Positions 25,035 through 35,071 of a stretch of 64,000 bases of DNA are shown here, one piece after another. The first letter of the stretch is position 1. Each line of letters opens with the position of its first letter. Below the pieces are notes generated by a model. The model saw only the letters and a list, made by a program, of their open reading frames with translations. It ran no database searches and had not been told where the DNA came from. The stretch comes from Halothermothrix orenii H 168 (lineage in GTDB: Bacteria; Bacillota; Halanaerobiia; Halanaerobiales; Halothermotrichaceae). The DNA lies in the NCBI RefSeq assembly GCF_000020485.1, contig NC_011899.1, positions 893,501 through 957,500 of the forward strand. Reading direction: 5' to 3'. The translations under genes and the position numbers were made by a program.

Positions 25035-25697
25035 TTGTTCACCGGAATCGTCCAGGAAATCGGGGTACTCAGAGAAGTAGTCCGGACAGGAGGTACTTAT
25101 CTTTTTTCCATTACTGCCCGGAGGGTTTTGCAGGACATTAAGAAGGGAGATAGCATAGCCGTTAATGGGGTCTGCCTGACTGTAATAGATTTTAACGGAA
25201 ATAGCTTTAATGCTGAACTTATGCCGGAAACATTAAAGGCCAGTAATCTGGGTGATTTAAAGCCCGGTGCATTACTGAATCTGGAGCAGGCAGTGAGGGC
25301 AAAGGATTTTCTCGGAGGCCATATAGTGACCGGCCATGTTGATGGGATTGGAGTAGTTAAAAGTATCAGGAAAAATAGAAATGCTTATTTAGTGGAAATT
25401 GGGATCAAAAAGGACCTGACCAGATATCTGGTGGAGAAAGGGTCCATAGCAGTAAACGGAGTCAGCCTGACCATAATGGAACTTTATTCTGATTCTTTCC
25501 TCATCTCCCTGACCAGGGAAACCTGGAATTCTACTAATTTACATTGTGTAAAGACAGGGGATAGTTTGAATATAGAAACTGATTTGCTTGGCAAATATGT
25601 CTACAAAATCCTGAAAAATTATTTCGGGAATAAAGAGTTTGTACCCCATCATACAACTATAAACAGGGAATTTTTGATTGAAAATGGTTTTATCTGA
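25035..25697 (+). CDS. ribE: riboflavin synthase alpha subunit
   Basis: About 220 residues; combines two lumazines to form riboflavin. Two internally repeated barrel domains are visible, each with a [13 protein letters not shown] / [13 protein letters not shown] strand and GHVDGIG in the first. An ATG at 25029 is in frame, but TTG 25035 gives the invariant family N-terminus [10 protein letters not shown] and has 8-base spacing from GGAGG, so I prefer it. It follows ribD by 13 bases. Confidence 0.93.
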   Translation: MFTGIVQEIGVLREVVRTGGTYLFSITARRVLQDIKKGDSIAVNGVCLTVIDFNGNSFNAELMPETLKASNLGDLKPGALLNLEQAVRAKDFLGGHIVTGHVDGIGVVKSIRKNRNAYLVEIGIKKDLTRYLVEKGSIAVNGVSLTIMELYSDSFLISLTRETWNSTNLHCVKTGDSLNIETDLLGKYVYKILKNYFGNKEFVPHHTTINREFLIENGFI

Positions 25698-25711
25698 AGG
25701 GGGTTTTAAGG

Positions 25712-26926
25712 GTGGATAAGATTGAGGGAGCCCTGGAAGAGCTTAAAGAGGGGAAAATGGTCATAGTAGTTGATGATGAAGACAGGGAGAATGAAGGGGA
25801 CCTGGTAATGGTTGCGGAAAAAGTAAGCCTACAGGCTGTCAACTTTATGATAAAAGAGGCCAGGGGCCTGGTCTGTGTTCCCATGGAGGAAGAGAGGTTG
25901 AAAAGGCTTTCAATCCCTCCCATGGTCACCTTTAATAATGATTTGAATGAAACAGCCTTTACTGTTTCGGTGGATCATAGAGAAACTACCACCGGTATTT
26001 CTGCCCATGAGAGGGCCCTTACGATTAAAAAATTGATAGATCCCGCCAGCACAGCTGAGGATTTCAGGAGGCCGGGCCATGTTTTTCCCCTTGCCGGGAA
26101 AAAGGGAGGGGTATTAAAAAGGCCAGGCCATACCGAAGCTGCCATTGACCTGGCCAGACTGGCCGGCTGCCATGGGGCAGGAGTCATCTGTGAGATAATT
26201 AATGATGATGGAACCATGGCCAGACTGGCAGATTTAGAGAGATTTGCCCATCACCATTGTTTAAAAATCATCAGTATAAGGGATTTGATTAAATACAGGA
26301 TGAAAAAAGAAAAACTGGTCAAGAGGGTTGCTGAAGCCATGCTACCGACAGTTTTCGGTTCATTCAAGATTATTGCCTATTTAGATGTTATAGATGAGAG
26401 GGAACACCTTGCACTCATTAAAGGTGATATACGGGGGAGAGAAAAGATTCTCGTAAGGGTGCATTCTGAATGCCTGACAGGGGATGTCCTTTCCTCTCTC
26501 CGCTGTGATTGTGGGGAACAGTTGGCCCGTTCTTTAAAGATGATTGAAAGGGCTGGAGCAGGTGTCCTTTTATATATGCGCCAGGAGGGCAGGGGGATAG
26601 GGCTCAGTAACAAGATTAAAGCCTATGCCCTGCAGGAACAGGGGCTGGATACAGTTGAGGCCAATGAGGTGCTGGGTTATCCGGCTGATATGAGGGATTA
26701 TGGCATGGCTGCCCAGATTCTGAAGGATTTAGGTTTGAATTCAATAAGGCTGATAACAAATAATCCAGAAAAAATAAGAGGGCTTGAGGAGTATGGCCTT
26801 TCTGTAATAGAACGGATTCCTATAATAATAAAAGCAAATGAGAAAAACAGGTTCTACCTGGAGGTAAAACAAAAGAGGATGGGACATTTGTTGAATATAA
26901 TCTGTTCATTAACCTTATTACCTTAA
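25712..26926 (+). CDS. ribBA: 3,4-DHBP synthase / GTP cyclohydrolase II
   Basis: A 404-residue bifunctional enzyme that makes both lumazine precursors. The N-terminal DHBP synthase has [12 protein letters not shown] (about residues 22-33), the metal-site [13 protein letters not shown] and a GHVFPLAG stretch. The C-terminal GTP cyclohydrolase II has [20 protein letters not shown] with its three zinc cysteines, and [12 protein letters not shown] start with SD AAGGGGG. Third gene of the rib operon. Confidence 0.96.
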   Translation: MDKIEGALEELKEGKMVIVVDDEDRENEGDLVMVAEKVSLQAVNFMIKEARGLVCVPMEEERLKRLSIPPMVTFNNDLNETAFTVSVDHRETTTGISAHERALTIKKLIDPASTAEDFRRPGHVFPLAGKKGGVLKRPGHTEAAIDLARLAGCHGAGVICEIINDDGTMARLADLERFAHHHCLKIISIRDLIKYRMKKEKLVKRVAEAMLPTVFGSFKIIAYLDVIDEREHLALIKGDIRGREKILVRVHSECLTGDVLSSLRCDCGEQLARSLKMIERAGAGVLLYMRQEGRGIGLSNKIKAYALQEQGLDTVEANEVLGYPADMRDYGMAAQILKDLGLNSIRLITNNPEKIRGLEEYGLSVIERIPIIIKANEKNRFYLEVKQKRMGHLLNIICSLTLLP

Positions 26927-27000
26927 TGTTCTTATATAATTATCTTACTTTCTTAAATTTGTTAATATCCTGATTTTTTATAGAAAGGAGTTAATTATTT

Positions 27001-27471
27001 ATGAGAAATGTTATTGAAGGCCAATTGATTGGTAATGGTATAAGGGCAGGGATAATAGTCAGCCGCTTTAATGATTTTATAACTGAAAAACTATTGGAGG
27101 GTGCTCTTGATGGTTTGAGAAGGCATGGTGTTAAAGAGGAAGATATAAGCATTATAAGGGTTCCCGGTTCCTTTGAAATACCCCTTATTGCTTCAAAAGC
27201 AGCCAGGTCAGGCAGATATGATGGCATAATCTGCCTGGGTGTAGTAATAAGGGGTGAAACACCCCATTTTGAATATGTCTCTGCAGAGGTATCTAAAGGC
27301 ATAGCCAAGGTTGCCCTTGATACGGGGGTGCCTGTAATATTTGCTGTCCTGACTACTGATAACATAGAACAGGCCATCGCCCGGGCTGGTACCAAACATG
27401 GCAATAAGGGTTTTGATGCTGCCCTGTCCCTGATAGAGATGGTTAACTTGATGAAGGCAATGTCTGTTTAA
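27001..27471 (+). CDS. ribH: lumazine synthase
   Basis: A 156-residue subunit that forms the icosahedral lumazine synthase capsid, condensing ribitylaminouracil with DHBP. Typical motifs: [51 protein letters not shown] and [15 protein letters not shown] with SD AAAGGAG. It stands 74 bases after ribBA, and no terminator is obvious after it. Confidence 0.96.
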   Translation: MRNVIEGQLIGNGIRAGIIVSRFNDFITEKLLEGALDGLRRHGVKEEDISIIRVPGSFEIPLIASKAARSGRYDGIICLGVVIRGETPHFEYVSAEVSKGIAKVALDTGVPVIFAVLTTDNIEQAIARAGTKHGNKGFDAALSLIEMVNLMKAMSV

Positions 27472-27779
27472 GAGTGTTTACATAACAAGACATTTAATGC
27501 AGATACTTAGCAATAAATGCCATTAATTGCTTGAAAGGCATGTTGTATTCTGGTATAATTAACTAAAAAATAATAAATATGTAAGAAAATTTGCTAATTT
27601 ATTGGAAGGTATGTATGTTTAAAAAATTCCTTTTATCTGCAAATAAGTTTTTGGGTTTTATTTGAATATCATAATAGTTATTTTAATTCCATTTACTCTA
27701 ATATTTATGTAGTTGATATGGAGCAGATGATGGACAGACATGGGGAATTGGGAGTGAATTGGGATGAGTTAAAGGTATA

Positions 27780-27944
27780 ATGTTTAAAAAATATTTTAAG
27801 TTAATTTACACAGTACTTTATACGATATCTTTCGTATCACATTTTATACATAAATTAACCAGAATTGATTTGTTTTCTGTTATTAGTTTATTCGGTTTTT
27901 GGTTGGCAATGTTTTTATATATTATATTTCTTCCGGTGAGATAA
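27780..27944 (+). pseudogene. short membrane-protein fragment (possible ABC permease N-terminus)
   Basis: A 54-codon frame (MFKKYFKLIYTVLYTISFVS.. and LFGFWLAMFLYIIFLPVR) with two hydrophobic stretches, like the start of ABC-2 type export permeases. It overlaps the truncated ATPase frame. Before it, 27595-27780 is open in the same direction without a start codon (ends VVDMEQMMDRHGELGVNWDE..) and may be another remnant; I do not recognise it with confidence. Confidence 0.4.
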
Positions 27945-28687
27945 AGGTCAACGGCCTGGTGCCATATGAAAATAGAAAAGAAAACTCAATGCATATGGGA
28001 GTGGTTTTTGGCCAGAGATCACAATTATACTGGGATATTCCTGTTGAGGAAACTTTTGAACTTTTTAAGAAGATGTACAGGATTGATGAGAAACGTTTTA
28101 AGGAAAATGTTGAATTCTATGTAGACTTATTGGAAATGGGTGATTTTATAAGGAAACCTGTCCGGACATTAAGCCTTGGCCAGAAGATGAGGGCGAACTT
28201 GACAGTGGCCTTGCTCCATGACCCTGATGTTCTTTATCTGGATGAACCTACCATTGGCCTCGATGTTGTGGTGAAGAGTAAAATAAGAAAGTTTATTAAA
28301 GCGATAAATAAGGAAAAGGGAACCACTGTTATCCTTACGACCCATGATATGAATGATATTGAAAATATATGTGACCGGATTATCTTGATAGACCAGGGGC
28401 AGATCTTATATGACGGCAGGCTTGCTGATTTCAAGGAAAACTATGGGAAACAGTATACAATGATGGTTCAGTTTTCTGATAATAATATAGAAATAAAAGA
28501 TTCCAGGTTTAATATACTAAAAGAAGATGGGCAGTTCAAATGGTTATCTTTTTTGAAAGAGGATATAACCGTTGCTGAAGCAGTTAATTATTTAAGCAGA
28601 AATTATAATATAATCGATCTGAGTATCAAAGAACCTGATATTGAGGATATTGTCAGAAGGATATATGAGAATAAAATAGCCTTATAA
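27932..28687 (+). pseudogene. ABC-2 type exporter ATPase lacking its N-terminus
   Basis: The recognisable part starts abruptly at SGEIKVNGLVPYENRKEN, the segment that normally follows Walker A by about 25 residues, so the nucleotide-binding P-loop and the first 55 or so residues are absent. The rest is intact: GVVFGQRSQLYWD (Q-loop), TLSLGQKMRANL (signature), VLYLDEPTIGLD (Walker B) and LTTHDM (switch). A TTG at 27899 would open it, but without Walker A it cannot work as an ATPase. No intact permease is nearby. Confidence 0.8.
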
Positions 28688-28855
28688 TACTAAAAAAATA
28701 GGGATACTTACAAAAACAAGGGATAGTGTAAAATTTAAGTAGGAAGCAGGAAAAGGAGGTATAAATATAGAAATAGAGACCCAAACACCCGGTAAAGGAG
28801 TTGAGTCTCTATATGAATATTATACTTGAAAATATTAATAATCTCAATACCTTAG

Positions 28856-28864
28856 AAGAAACTG
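28856..28864. repeat. 9-bp target-site duplication, left copy
   Basis: AAGAAACTG directly before the IS copy 2 left boundary, repeated exactly at 30401-30409. This sets the element ends and the duplication length. Confidence 0.95.
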
Positions 28865-28924
28865 GTACGTGTCAAGAAAAGGTAGGAAGGATATTTCACC
28901 TCAAACAACCCATAAATATTTATT

Positions 28925-30304
28925 CTAAATAGTTGCCAGTCCTCTTATTGCTTTTACCCAATCTTTACCGCTATCTGGACCATTTATTGCAGGTATTTTT
29001 GCCTGTAACCACTTACTCCAATCCCTGTCCGCTTTCTTAAACATATATTTTATTTTCCTTACCGGGTTTTTTATTGTGTAATACTGATCTCCAAGTCTTT
29101 CTTTTAATTCCTTGTTATGTTTTAACATTAAAATTCTAGCCATTGCCTCAGCACCTTTTTTGCTCCAACTCATTCCCTGGTTTTTCATCCTGCGAGCCAC
29201 ATTCTTATCCACATAGCCCTCAGCTGCCCCCATCCCATGTAATTCTTCATCCCTTAATTCTGTTGGTATCCGATATCTGTAATCTAATAAGTGCTCTTCA
29301 TACTTTTGGAAATGCTTTATTATTTTCCTCCTCTTTTCTCGGTTTTCAGCTGTTTCTCCCATACATATTAACGATTCCAATGTGTCCAGAAATACCTGCT
29401 TTCTTCCTTCTGCTAATACCCTGCATAAATCATCTGCAACTTCTCGTCCAAAGTATAATCCTACATCTCTTTTTATATGATACCTATCCAGTTGTACTAT
29501 TATATTTTCAAAGTATTCCTTACTGGTCTTTTGTATCCAGCTGGCACCGTCCCCGTTTAATACTACTAAAGTGTTTTCAAGATTATATTTTTTGCTTATT
29601 TGATGGATTAATTCTTCATAAAAGTCATCTGCTTTTTCATAGACTCCTGCTACTATTTGTGGCTCCTTCAATCTCTTCCGTTTTTTTGCTGGACTAGTAT
29701 ATTCCCAGCCCTCATGGATTAATCCCAGTTTGATTTCCAGCTTCTTTCCTCCTTCTTCCTGACTACTAACCATTATCCCGTCAGCTTCAATGAACAGTAA
29801 TGGTATTTCTTTTTCCTCTCCTTTTAAAATCTTACCTCCTGTGAATACTTCCTCTTTTTCATGTTTGAGTCTCTCTGACTCCCTTTTTCCAAAATCCCTG
29901 ACTTCATTAAAGATGCTTGTATGGCTTAAATGGGGAAAACCGGCTTCAGCCAGTACTTCCTCCACTTGCCTGTAGCTCATCTTACTTGCCAGTATTACCA
30001 GCAGTTTTAGGTATTCTCCACTTACTCTTTTTTTCTTTTTTAACCCCAGTTTTTTGTCCAGTAAAATGACGCTTTTTCCTGTTTTTTGGTCTTTATATAG
30101 TCGCCTTCTAAGCTTGATGTTTCCAACTTTAGTCGATATCGTTCTTTCTAAAAATCTTACTACTTCTAAATTTTTATCTTTATTTTTAAATAGCTCTTCT
30201 TCAAGCTTTTCTATTGCCTTCTCCATTATCTGCCTTGCAAGTTCCAGTGCTGCCTTCTCCAAGGTATTGATATCTGTTATGTTTTGTAGTAAAATATTTA
30301 CCAT
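28925..30304 (-). CDS. ISLre2-family transposase, copy 2
   Basis: 459 residues, full length and uninterrupted. It differs from copies 1 and 3 at only a few positions, for example AIEKLEEE for VIEKLEEE, GIMVSSQEE for GIMVGSQEE, and LRDEELHG for LRNKELHG. The start ATG (30304) overlaps the same leader hairpin (30303-30315 with 30335-30347). Probably active or recently active. Confidence 0.95.
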   Translation of the reverse strand: MVNILLQNITDINTLEKAALELARQIMEKAIEKLEEELFKNKDKNLEVVRFLERTISTKVGNIKLRRRLYKDQKTGKSVILLDKKLGLKKKKRVSGEYLKLLVILASKMSYRQVEEVLAEAGFPHLSHTSIFNEVRDFGKRESERLKHEKEEVFTGGKILKGEEKEIPLLFIEADGIMVSSQEEGGKKLEIKLGLIHEGWEYTSPAKKRKRLKEPQIVAGVYEKADDFYEELIHQISKKYNLENTLVVLNGDGASWIQKTSKEYFENIIVQLDRYHIKRDVGLYFGREVADDLCRVLAEGRKQVFLDTLESLICMGETAENREKRRKIIKHFQKYEEHLLDYRYRIPTELRDEELHGMGAAEGYVDKNVARRMKNQGMSWSKKGAEAMARILMLKHNKELKERLGDQYYTIKNPVRKIKYMFKKADRDWSKWLQAKIPAINGPDSGKDWVKAIRGLATI

Positions 30305-30347
30305 AGAGACCTCAACTCCTTTGGTCGGGTTTGTTTGAGGTCTCTAT
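30303..30347 (-). promoter_or_regulatory. hairpin over the transposase start, IS copy 2
   Basis: The same 13-bp inverted repeat as in copy 1, on the minus strand, with the SD in the loop and the ATG at the base of the stem. Confidence 0.7.
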
Positions 30348-30400
30348 TTCTTTATCTATACCTTGTTTTCCTTCTTTTCCTACTTAAATTTTACACGTTC

Positions 30401-30409
30401 AAGAAACTG
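30401..30409. repeat. 9-bp target-site duplication, right copy
   Basis: AAGAAACTG directly after the right boundary of IS copy 2, identical to 28856-28864. Confidence 0.95.
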
Positions 30410-31903
30410 TTTCGAAACTTGCGTTAATAATTATGGAAAAATTTATAAAAGAACTTGAAGAAGAACTATTTAGGACTAAGCCAAAAGATTTAGAAGTTGT
30501 AGGTTTCAGAAAAAAGAACATTGCTACAAAATTAGGAGAAATAAAGATAAAAAGAAGGCTATATAAGAAGAAAAACAGTAAGAATGACTATATATTTCTT
30601 TTAGATGATAAATTAAATATACGTAAAGGAAGAAGAGTTAGTGGAGAATACCTGAAATTACTGGTTAGCCTTTCAAGTATGCTATCATTTAGACAGGTAG
30701 AAGAAGTAATTGAAGAAGCAGGTTTTCCATCACTAAGTCATGCTACCATCCATAAAGAGGTAAGAGAGTTTGGGGAACGAGAATCAAAAAGAATAGAATA
30801 CGAAAGAGAGAAGGTTTTTACTGAAGGAAAATTACAGGTAGGTGGGAAAAAAGAGAAGGATCTTTTATTCATAGAAGCAGATGGAATAATGGTCAGCAGT
30901 CAAGAAGATAAAGAAAGAATGGAAATTAAAGTTGGGGTAGTACATGAAGGTTGGAACTACGAAACTCCAGCGAAAAGCAGAAGAAGATTAAAAAATCCTA
31001 AGGTAGTAATGGGAATGTATAAAGATGCTGATTCTTTCTGGGAAGAATTTAGTAGTGAGATAAGTAAAGAATATGATTTAACCAATACCCAGGTTGTTTT
31101 AAATGGTGATGGAGCTTCATGGATTCAAGAAACAGCAAAAGACTATTTTCCTGGCTTAATAGTACAACTGGATCGTTTTCATATAAAGAAGGATGTAAGC
31201 AGACATTTTGGATATGAAATAGCTGAAGGGTTATATAAGGTTTTACAAGAAGGAGAAGTCCAGGCATTTTTAGACACTTTAGAATCACTAATATGGGAAG
31301 CAAAGACAAAAGAAAAACAAAAACAGCAGCATAAACTAGTTAAGCATTACCAAAAGTATAAAGAACACTTACTAGACTACCGTTATAGACTTCCTGAGAA
31401 ATTAAAGCAAAAAAAGAAGTTATATGGTATGGGAGTAGTTGAGGGTTATGTAGATAAAAATATAGCAAGAAGGATGAAGAATCAGGGGATGAGTTGGAGT
31501 AAAAAAGGTGCTGAGGCAATGGCTAAAATATTAATGTTAAAACATAATAAGAAATTAAAAGAACGGCTTAATGATGAGTATTATAAAATTAAGAGTCCGA
31601 TCAAAGTCTTAAAGTACCGCAAAAGGAAATATACAGGGAATTGCAGTAACTGGTTACAGGCAAAGATGCCAGTACTATACGGAGTTGATAGTGGTAAAGA
31701 CTGGGTAAAAGCGATAAAGCAACTGGTCACTGTTTGAATTGATTTGTATAAATATTGGGTTTCTATTTATTTACCTACTAATGCTTGACACAAACATAAT
31801 AACTTTAAATAATTGATTTAATAGTATATGAAAGTTATAATAAAAATAATAAACATTAGACTTAAACTATATTTAAATAAAGGAGTGTAGAGGGAATATT
31901 ATT

Positions 31904-33043
31904 ATGGAAGAAATTGAATTAATAGCAACATCAACATTTGGTCTGGAGAGTATAGTAAAAAAAGAGGTAAAAGACCTCGGTTATCATATTATAAATGTCC
32001 AGAATGGTAAAATTGTTTTTAAGGGAGATTTAAAAGCTATATGTCGTGCTAATATCTGGTTGAGGTGTGCGGAAAGGGTTCAACTAAAGGTGGGCGAGTT
32101 TAAGGCGATAACCTTTGATGACTTATATGAAAAAACTTATTCCTTTCCCTGGGATAAGTGGCTTCCAGAACATGCTGCCTTTCCAGTCAGTGGTAAGTCA
32201 GTAAAATCAAAGCTTCACAGTGTCCCTGCCTGTCAGTCCATTGTTAAAAAAGCTATTGTTGATAAGCTTAAAACCCGATACCATTGTTCCTGGTTTGAGG
32301 AAGATGGTCCTGTTTTTCCAATACAGGTTGCAATACATAAAGATATAGCTACCCTGACAATTGATACAAGTGGAGATGGCTTACATAAAAGGGGGTACCG
32401 GGAACTTGTTACCAAAGCTCCCTTACAGGAAACTATAGCTGCAGCAATGATTTATTTGAGTAAATGGAATGAAGACCGAATTCTTATAGACCCTTTCTGT
32501 GGTTCAGGGACAATCCCCATTGAAACGGCCATGATTGGAAAAAATATTGCCCCTGGACTAAACAGGGAATTTGTTTCTGAAAAATGGCCTTGTATAGGAC
32601 AAAAGTTATGGAAAGAAGCCCGTGAGGAAGCAAGGGATCTGATTAAAGATGAGTTTAACCCAAGGTTGATTATGGGAACAGATAGAGATGAAAATGTTAT
32701 CGGTATAGCAAGACACCATTCCCGGAAGGCCGGTGTTGCTGATTATATACATTTTCAACAGAGGGATTTTTCCGACTTTTCAACAAGCAGAAAATACGGT
32801 TATATAATTACTAATCCTCCTTATGGAGAGAGACTAAGCGAAAGAAGCTCAGTGGAAAAACTTTATAGAGAGATGGGACGAAAGCTTAAGCCCCTCGACA
32901 CCTGGTCATTTTATATTTTGACTTCCCATAGCAGGTTTGAAAATTTTTTTGGAAAAAGGGCCAGTAAGAGACGGAAACTATATAATGGTGGTATAGAGTG
33001 TCAATATTATCAGTATTACGGTCCCTGGCCCCCCAGGACATAA
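31904..33043 (+). CDS. THUMP-domain RNA guanine-N2 methyltransferase (RlmL-like)
   Basis: A 379-residue SAM-dependent methyltransferase for rRNA guanine N2, similar to the N-terminal part of RlmL and to Bacillus YpsC. The N-terminal ferredoxin-like/THUMP region starts ELIATSTFGLESIVKKEV. The catalytic domain has DPFCGSGTIPIETAMI (about residue 195, SAM-binding) and TNPPYGERL (about 305, the NPPY active site). ATG start with SD AAAGGAG. The element ending at 31795 lies about 110 bases upstream. Confidence 0.88.
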   Translation: MEEIELIATSTFGLESIVKKEVKDLGYHIINVQNGKIVFKGDLKAICRANIWLRCAERVQLKVGEFKAITFDDLYEKTYSFPWDKWLPEHAAFPVSGKSVKSKLHSVPACQSIVKKAIVDKLKTRYHCSWFEEDGPVFPIQVAIHKDIATLTIDTSGDGLHKRGYRELVTKAPLQETIAAAMIYLSKWNEDRILIDPFCGSGTIPIETAMIGKNIAPGLNREFVSEKWPCIGQKLWKEAREEARDLIKDEFNPRLIMGTDRDENVIGIARHHSRKAGVADYIHFQQRDFSDFSTSRKYGYIITNPPYGERLSERSSVEKLYREMGRKLKPLDTWSFYILTSHSRFENFFGKRASKRRKLYNGGIECQYYQYYGPWPPRT

Positions 33044-33072
33044 TTTCTTATCAAGGGAATGGAGGAATTTAA

Positions 33073-35058
33073 ATGGAGGAGTTTTTACCTGAAAGCTGTC
33101 GGGAGCAGGCCTGTATGTTCAGAAACGAATGGCTTGTTACCAATGGACTTGGTTCTTTTGCCAGTTCGACTGAATCTGGAGCCAATACCAGACGTTATCA
33201 TGGACTATTGATAGCTTCGTTTAATCCACCGGTAGAAAGAAGATTAATGGTAAGCAAAGTCGATGATACTCTCGTAATAGATAATACCAGGGTTAACCTG
33301 GCATCAAATTTAAAAAATAAAGAACTTGAGGACTCCGGTTATAAATTTTTATTATCTTTTAGATATAAACCATATCCTGTCTATGTTTATTCCTATAAAA
33401 GCTTTCTTATTAAAAAATCAATATTTATGGTTCCCGGGAAAAATATTACGGTAGTTCATTATCATATTCTTGATGGAGATTTTCCGGCCCTGCTGGAACT
33501 AACTCCAGTGTTAAACTCAAGGGACTTTCACGGGGAAACTATATTAAGTCGACCTGAACAGGACCAGAAGACCAGGGGCAAATCTTATAAAATTAATAGT
33601 TATGATAAAAATTTTAAAAGTATATCCTTCGATTTAAATAATTACCCCCTTTATATGTTATGGGATAAAGGTTATTTTAAAATTAAAGAATCATTTTATA
33701 AAAATATGTATTATCCCTTTGAAGCTTACCGGGGTCTGGGGGATAGGGAAGATCATTATCTACCTGGAAAATTAATTGTAGATTTAGAAGAAACCTGTCA
33801 ATTTACAATTGTATTTTCAACAGAGAGGGTAGAGAAAATTAACTATAAGAAGTGGAAAAACCAGTATATGGATAAACAACAGTCTTTATTACAGAATTAC
33901 CCCAAAAAAAGAAATACGTTTATAGATCAGTTAATTAAAAGTGCCGATCATTTTATAGCTTACCGGAGGTCAACCGGCAAGAAAACTATACTTGCTGGCT
34001 TTCCCTGGTTTACAGACTGGGGCCGGGATACAATGATTTCCCTTCCAGGATTAACCCTGGCTACCGGTAGATATAAAGAAGCCCGGGAAATACTGACTAC
34101 CTTTGCATTAAATATTAAAAGAGGCCTGTTACCCAATGTCTTTGATGATTATTCTGGAGAAGCAGCCCAATACAATACAGTAGATGCTGCCCTATGGTTT
34201 TTTTATGCTATTTATAAATATTATAAATATACCCGGGATAAGGATTTTATAAAGAAAATAATTCCGGGGCTTAAAGAAATAATCGAATACCATATTCAAG
34301 GCACTGATTATGATATTAAAGTGGATAACGAAGATGGCTTGCTCTGTGCCGGGAATCCATCCACTCAGCTAACCTGGATGGATGTTAAAGTAGAGGACTG
34401 GGTTGTAACCCCACGCCATGGCAAAGCTGTGGAAATAAATGCCCTGTGGTATAATGCCTTAAAGATATATAATTATCTAAGTAGTATTCTTAACAGGGAA
34501 CCTGAATTTATGGATATTATAGATAAAATTGAAGTAAATTATGAGAAAAAATTCTGGTATAACAAAGGCAAATATCTTTATGATGTTATTGATGGTAACA
34601 GAAAAGATAAGAGTCTAAGACCAAATCAAATATTTTCAGTTAGTTTACCTTTTTCACTTTTGCCAGATAATAAAGAAAAGATGGTGGTTAAAAAGGTTAT
34701 GGAAGAGCTCTATGTACCCCTGGGGTTAAGGAGTTTGAATCCATCTCATTCCGAATATAAAGGTAAGTATTCAGGCAAGCGCCTGGAGCGTGATGGGGCT
34801 TACCATCAGGGGACTGTCTGGGGTTGGTTGATAGGACCCTTTTTTGAAGCATACCTTAAGGTAAACAAATTTTCACCACAGGCTAAAAAAAATGTCCAGG
34901 AAATGATGAAACCCTTTTATGATCATATAAAAGAATATGGACTGGGCAGTATTTCTGAAATTTTTGATGGAAATTACCCTCATATACCCAGGGGTTGTTT
35001 TGCCCAGGCCTGGTCTGTTGCCGAGATTTTAAGAATTTATACAGAATATCTAATATAG
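33073..35058 (+). CDS. glycogen debranching enzyme (amylo-1,6-glucosidase type)
   Basis: A 661-residue enzyme removing alpha-1,6 branches from glycogen. It has an N-terminal beta domain (WLVTNGLGSFASST, RRYHGLLIASFNPP) and a C-terminal (alpha/alpha)6 barrel with the GDE_C motifs AGFPWFTDWGRDTMISLPGL near 315, LTWMDVKVEDWVVTPRHGKA near 435, NALWYNAL and AYHQGTVWGWLIGPF near 575. It pairs with the alpha-glucan phosphorylase at 35992-37629 for glycogen breakdown. SD GGAGG before ATG. Confidence 0.92.
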   Translation: MEEFLPESCREQACMFRNEWLVTNGLGSFASSTESGANTRRYHGLLIASFNPPVERRLMVSKVDDTLVIDNTRVNLASNLKNKELEDSGYKFLLSFRYKPYPVYVYSYKSFLIKKSIFMVPGKNITVVHYHILDGDFPALLELTPVLNSRDFHGETILSRPEQDQKTRGKSYKINSYDKNFKSISFDLNNYPLYMLWDKGYFKIKESFYKNMYYPFEAYRGLGDREDHYLPGKLIVDLEETCQFTIVFSTERVEKINYKKWKNQYMDKQQSLLQNYPKKRNTFIDQLIKSADHFIAYRRSTGKKTILAGFPWFTDWGRDTMISLPGLTLATGRYKEAREILTTFALNIKRGLLPNVFDDYSGEAAQYNTVDAALWFFYAIYKYYKYTRDKDFIKKIIPGLKEIIEYHIQGTDYDIKVDNEDGLLCAGNPSTQLTWMDVKVEDWVVTPRHGKAVEINALWYNALKIYNYLSSILNREPEFMDIIDKIEVNYEKKFWYNKGKYLYDVIDGNRKDKSLRPNQIFSVSLPFSLLPDNKEKMVVKKVMEELYVPLGLRSLNPSHSEYKGKYSGKRLERDGAYHQGTVWGWLIGPFFEAYLKVNKFSPQAKKNVQEMMKPFYDHIKEYGLGSISEIFDGNYPHIPRGCFAQAWSVAEILRIYTEYLI

Positions 35059-35071
35059 GGAGGAATACATA

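Larger units (their letters stand above)
28865..30400 (-). mobile_element. ISLre2-family insertion sequence, copy 2 (nested)
   Basis: 1536 bp, same element as copies 1 and 3 but in the opposite orientation. It begins GTACGTGTC and ends ACACGTTC on the + strand and is flanked by perfect AAGAAACTG duplications. It lies within codon 18 of the older transposase gene. Confidence 0.95.
28813..31737 (+). pseudogene. ISLre2-type transposase split by a nested IS
   Basis: The first 17 codons (28813-28864, MNIILENINNLNTLEET) are separated from the remaining 440 or so codons (30410-31737) by the inserted element. Removing the insert and one duplication restores the frame through GTT at the junction (EETVSKLALIIMEKF). 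The protein is a diverged relative of the 459-residue transposase, sharing IEADGIMVSSQED, LNGDGASWIQ, VQLDRFHIKKD and MKNQGMSWSKKGAEAMA. An ATG at 30433 could give a shortened 434-residue protein, but no SD supports it. Confidence 0.9.
28722..31795 (+). mobile_element. older ISLre2-type element, interrupted by IS copy 2
   Basis: The left end (GATAGTGTAAAATTTAAG) and the right end (complement of CTTGACACAAAC) resemble, but do not equal, the ends of the younger element. It has the same organisation: leader hairpin, then one transposase frame. With copy 2 and one 9-bp duplication removed it is about 1.53 kb. I see no flanking target duplication. The right boundary is uncertain by a few bases. 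Confidence 0.75.

Noticed and set aside
28925..30338. Open + strand frames inside the minus-strand IS copy 2 and antisense frames in copies 1 and 3
   Set aside because: They are shadows of the transposase frame, repeated in all copies, with no SD or known similarity.
30433..31737. 434-codon frame as an intact transposase gene
   Set aside because: It is the 3' part of a gene cut by IS copy 2; no SD precedes ATG 30433 and the first 24 codons are missing.
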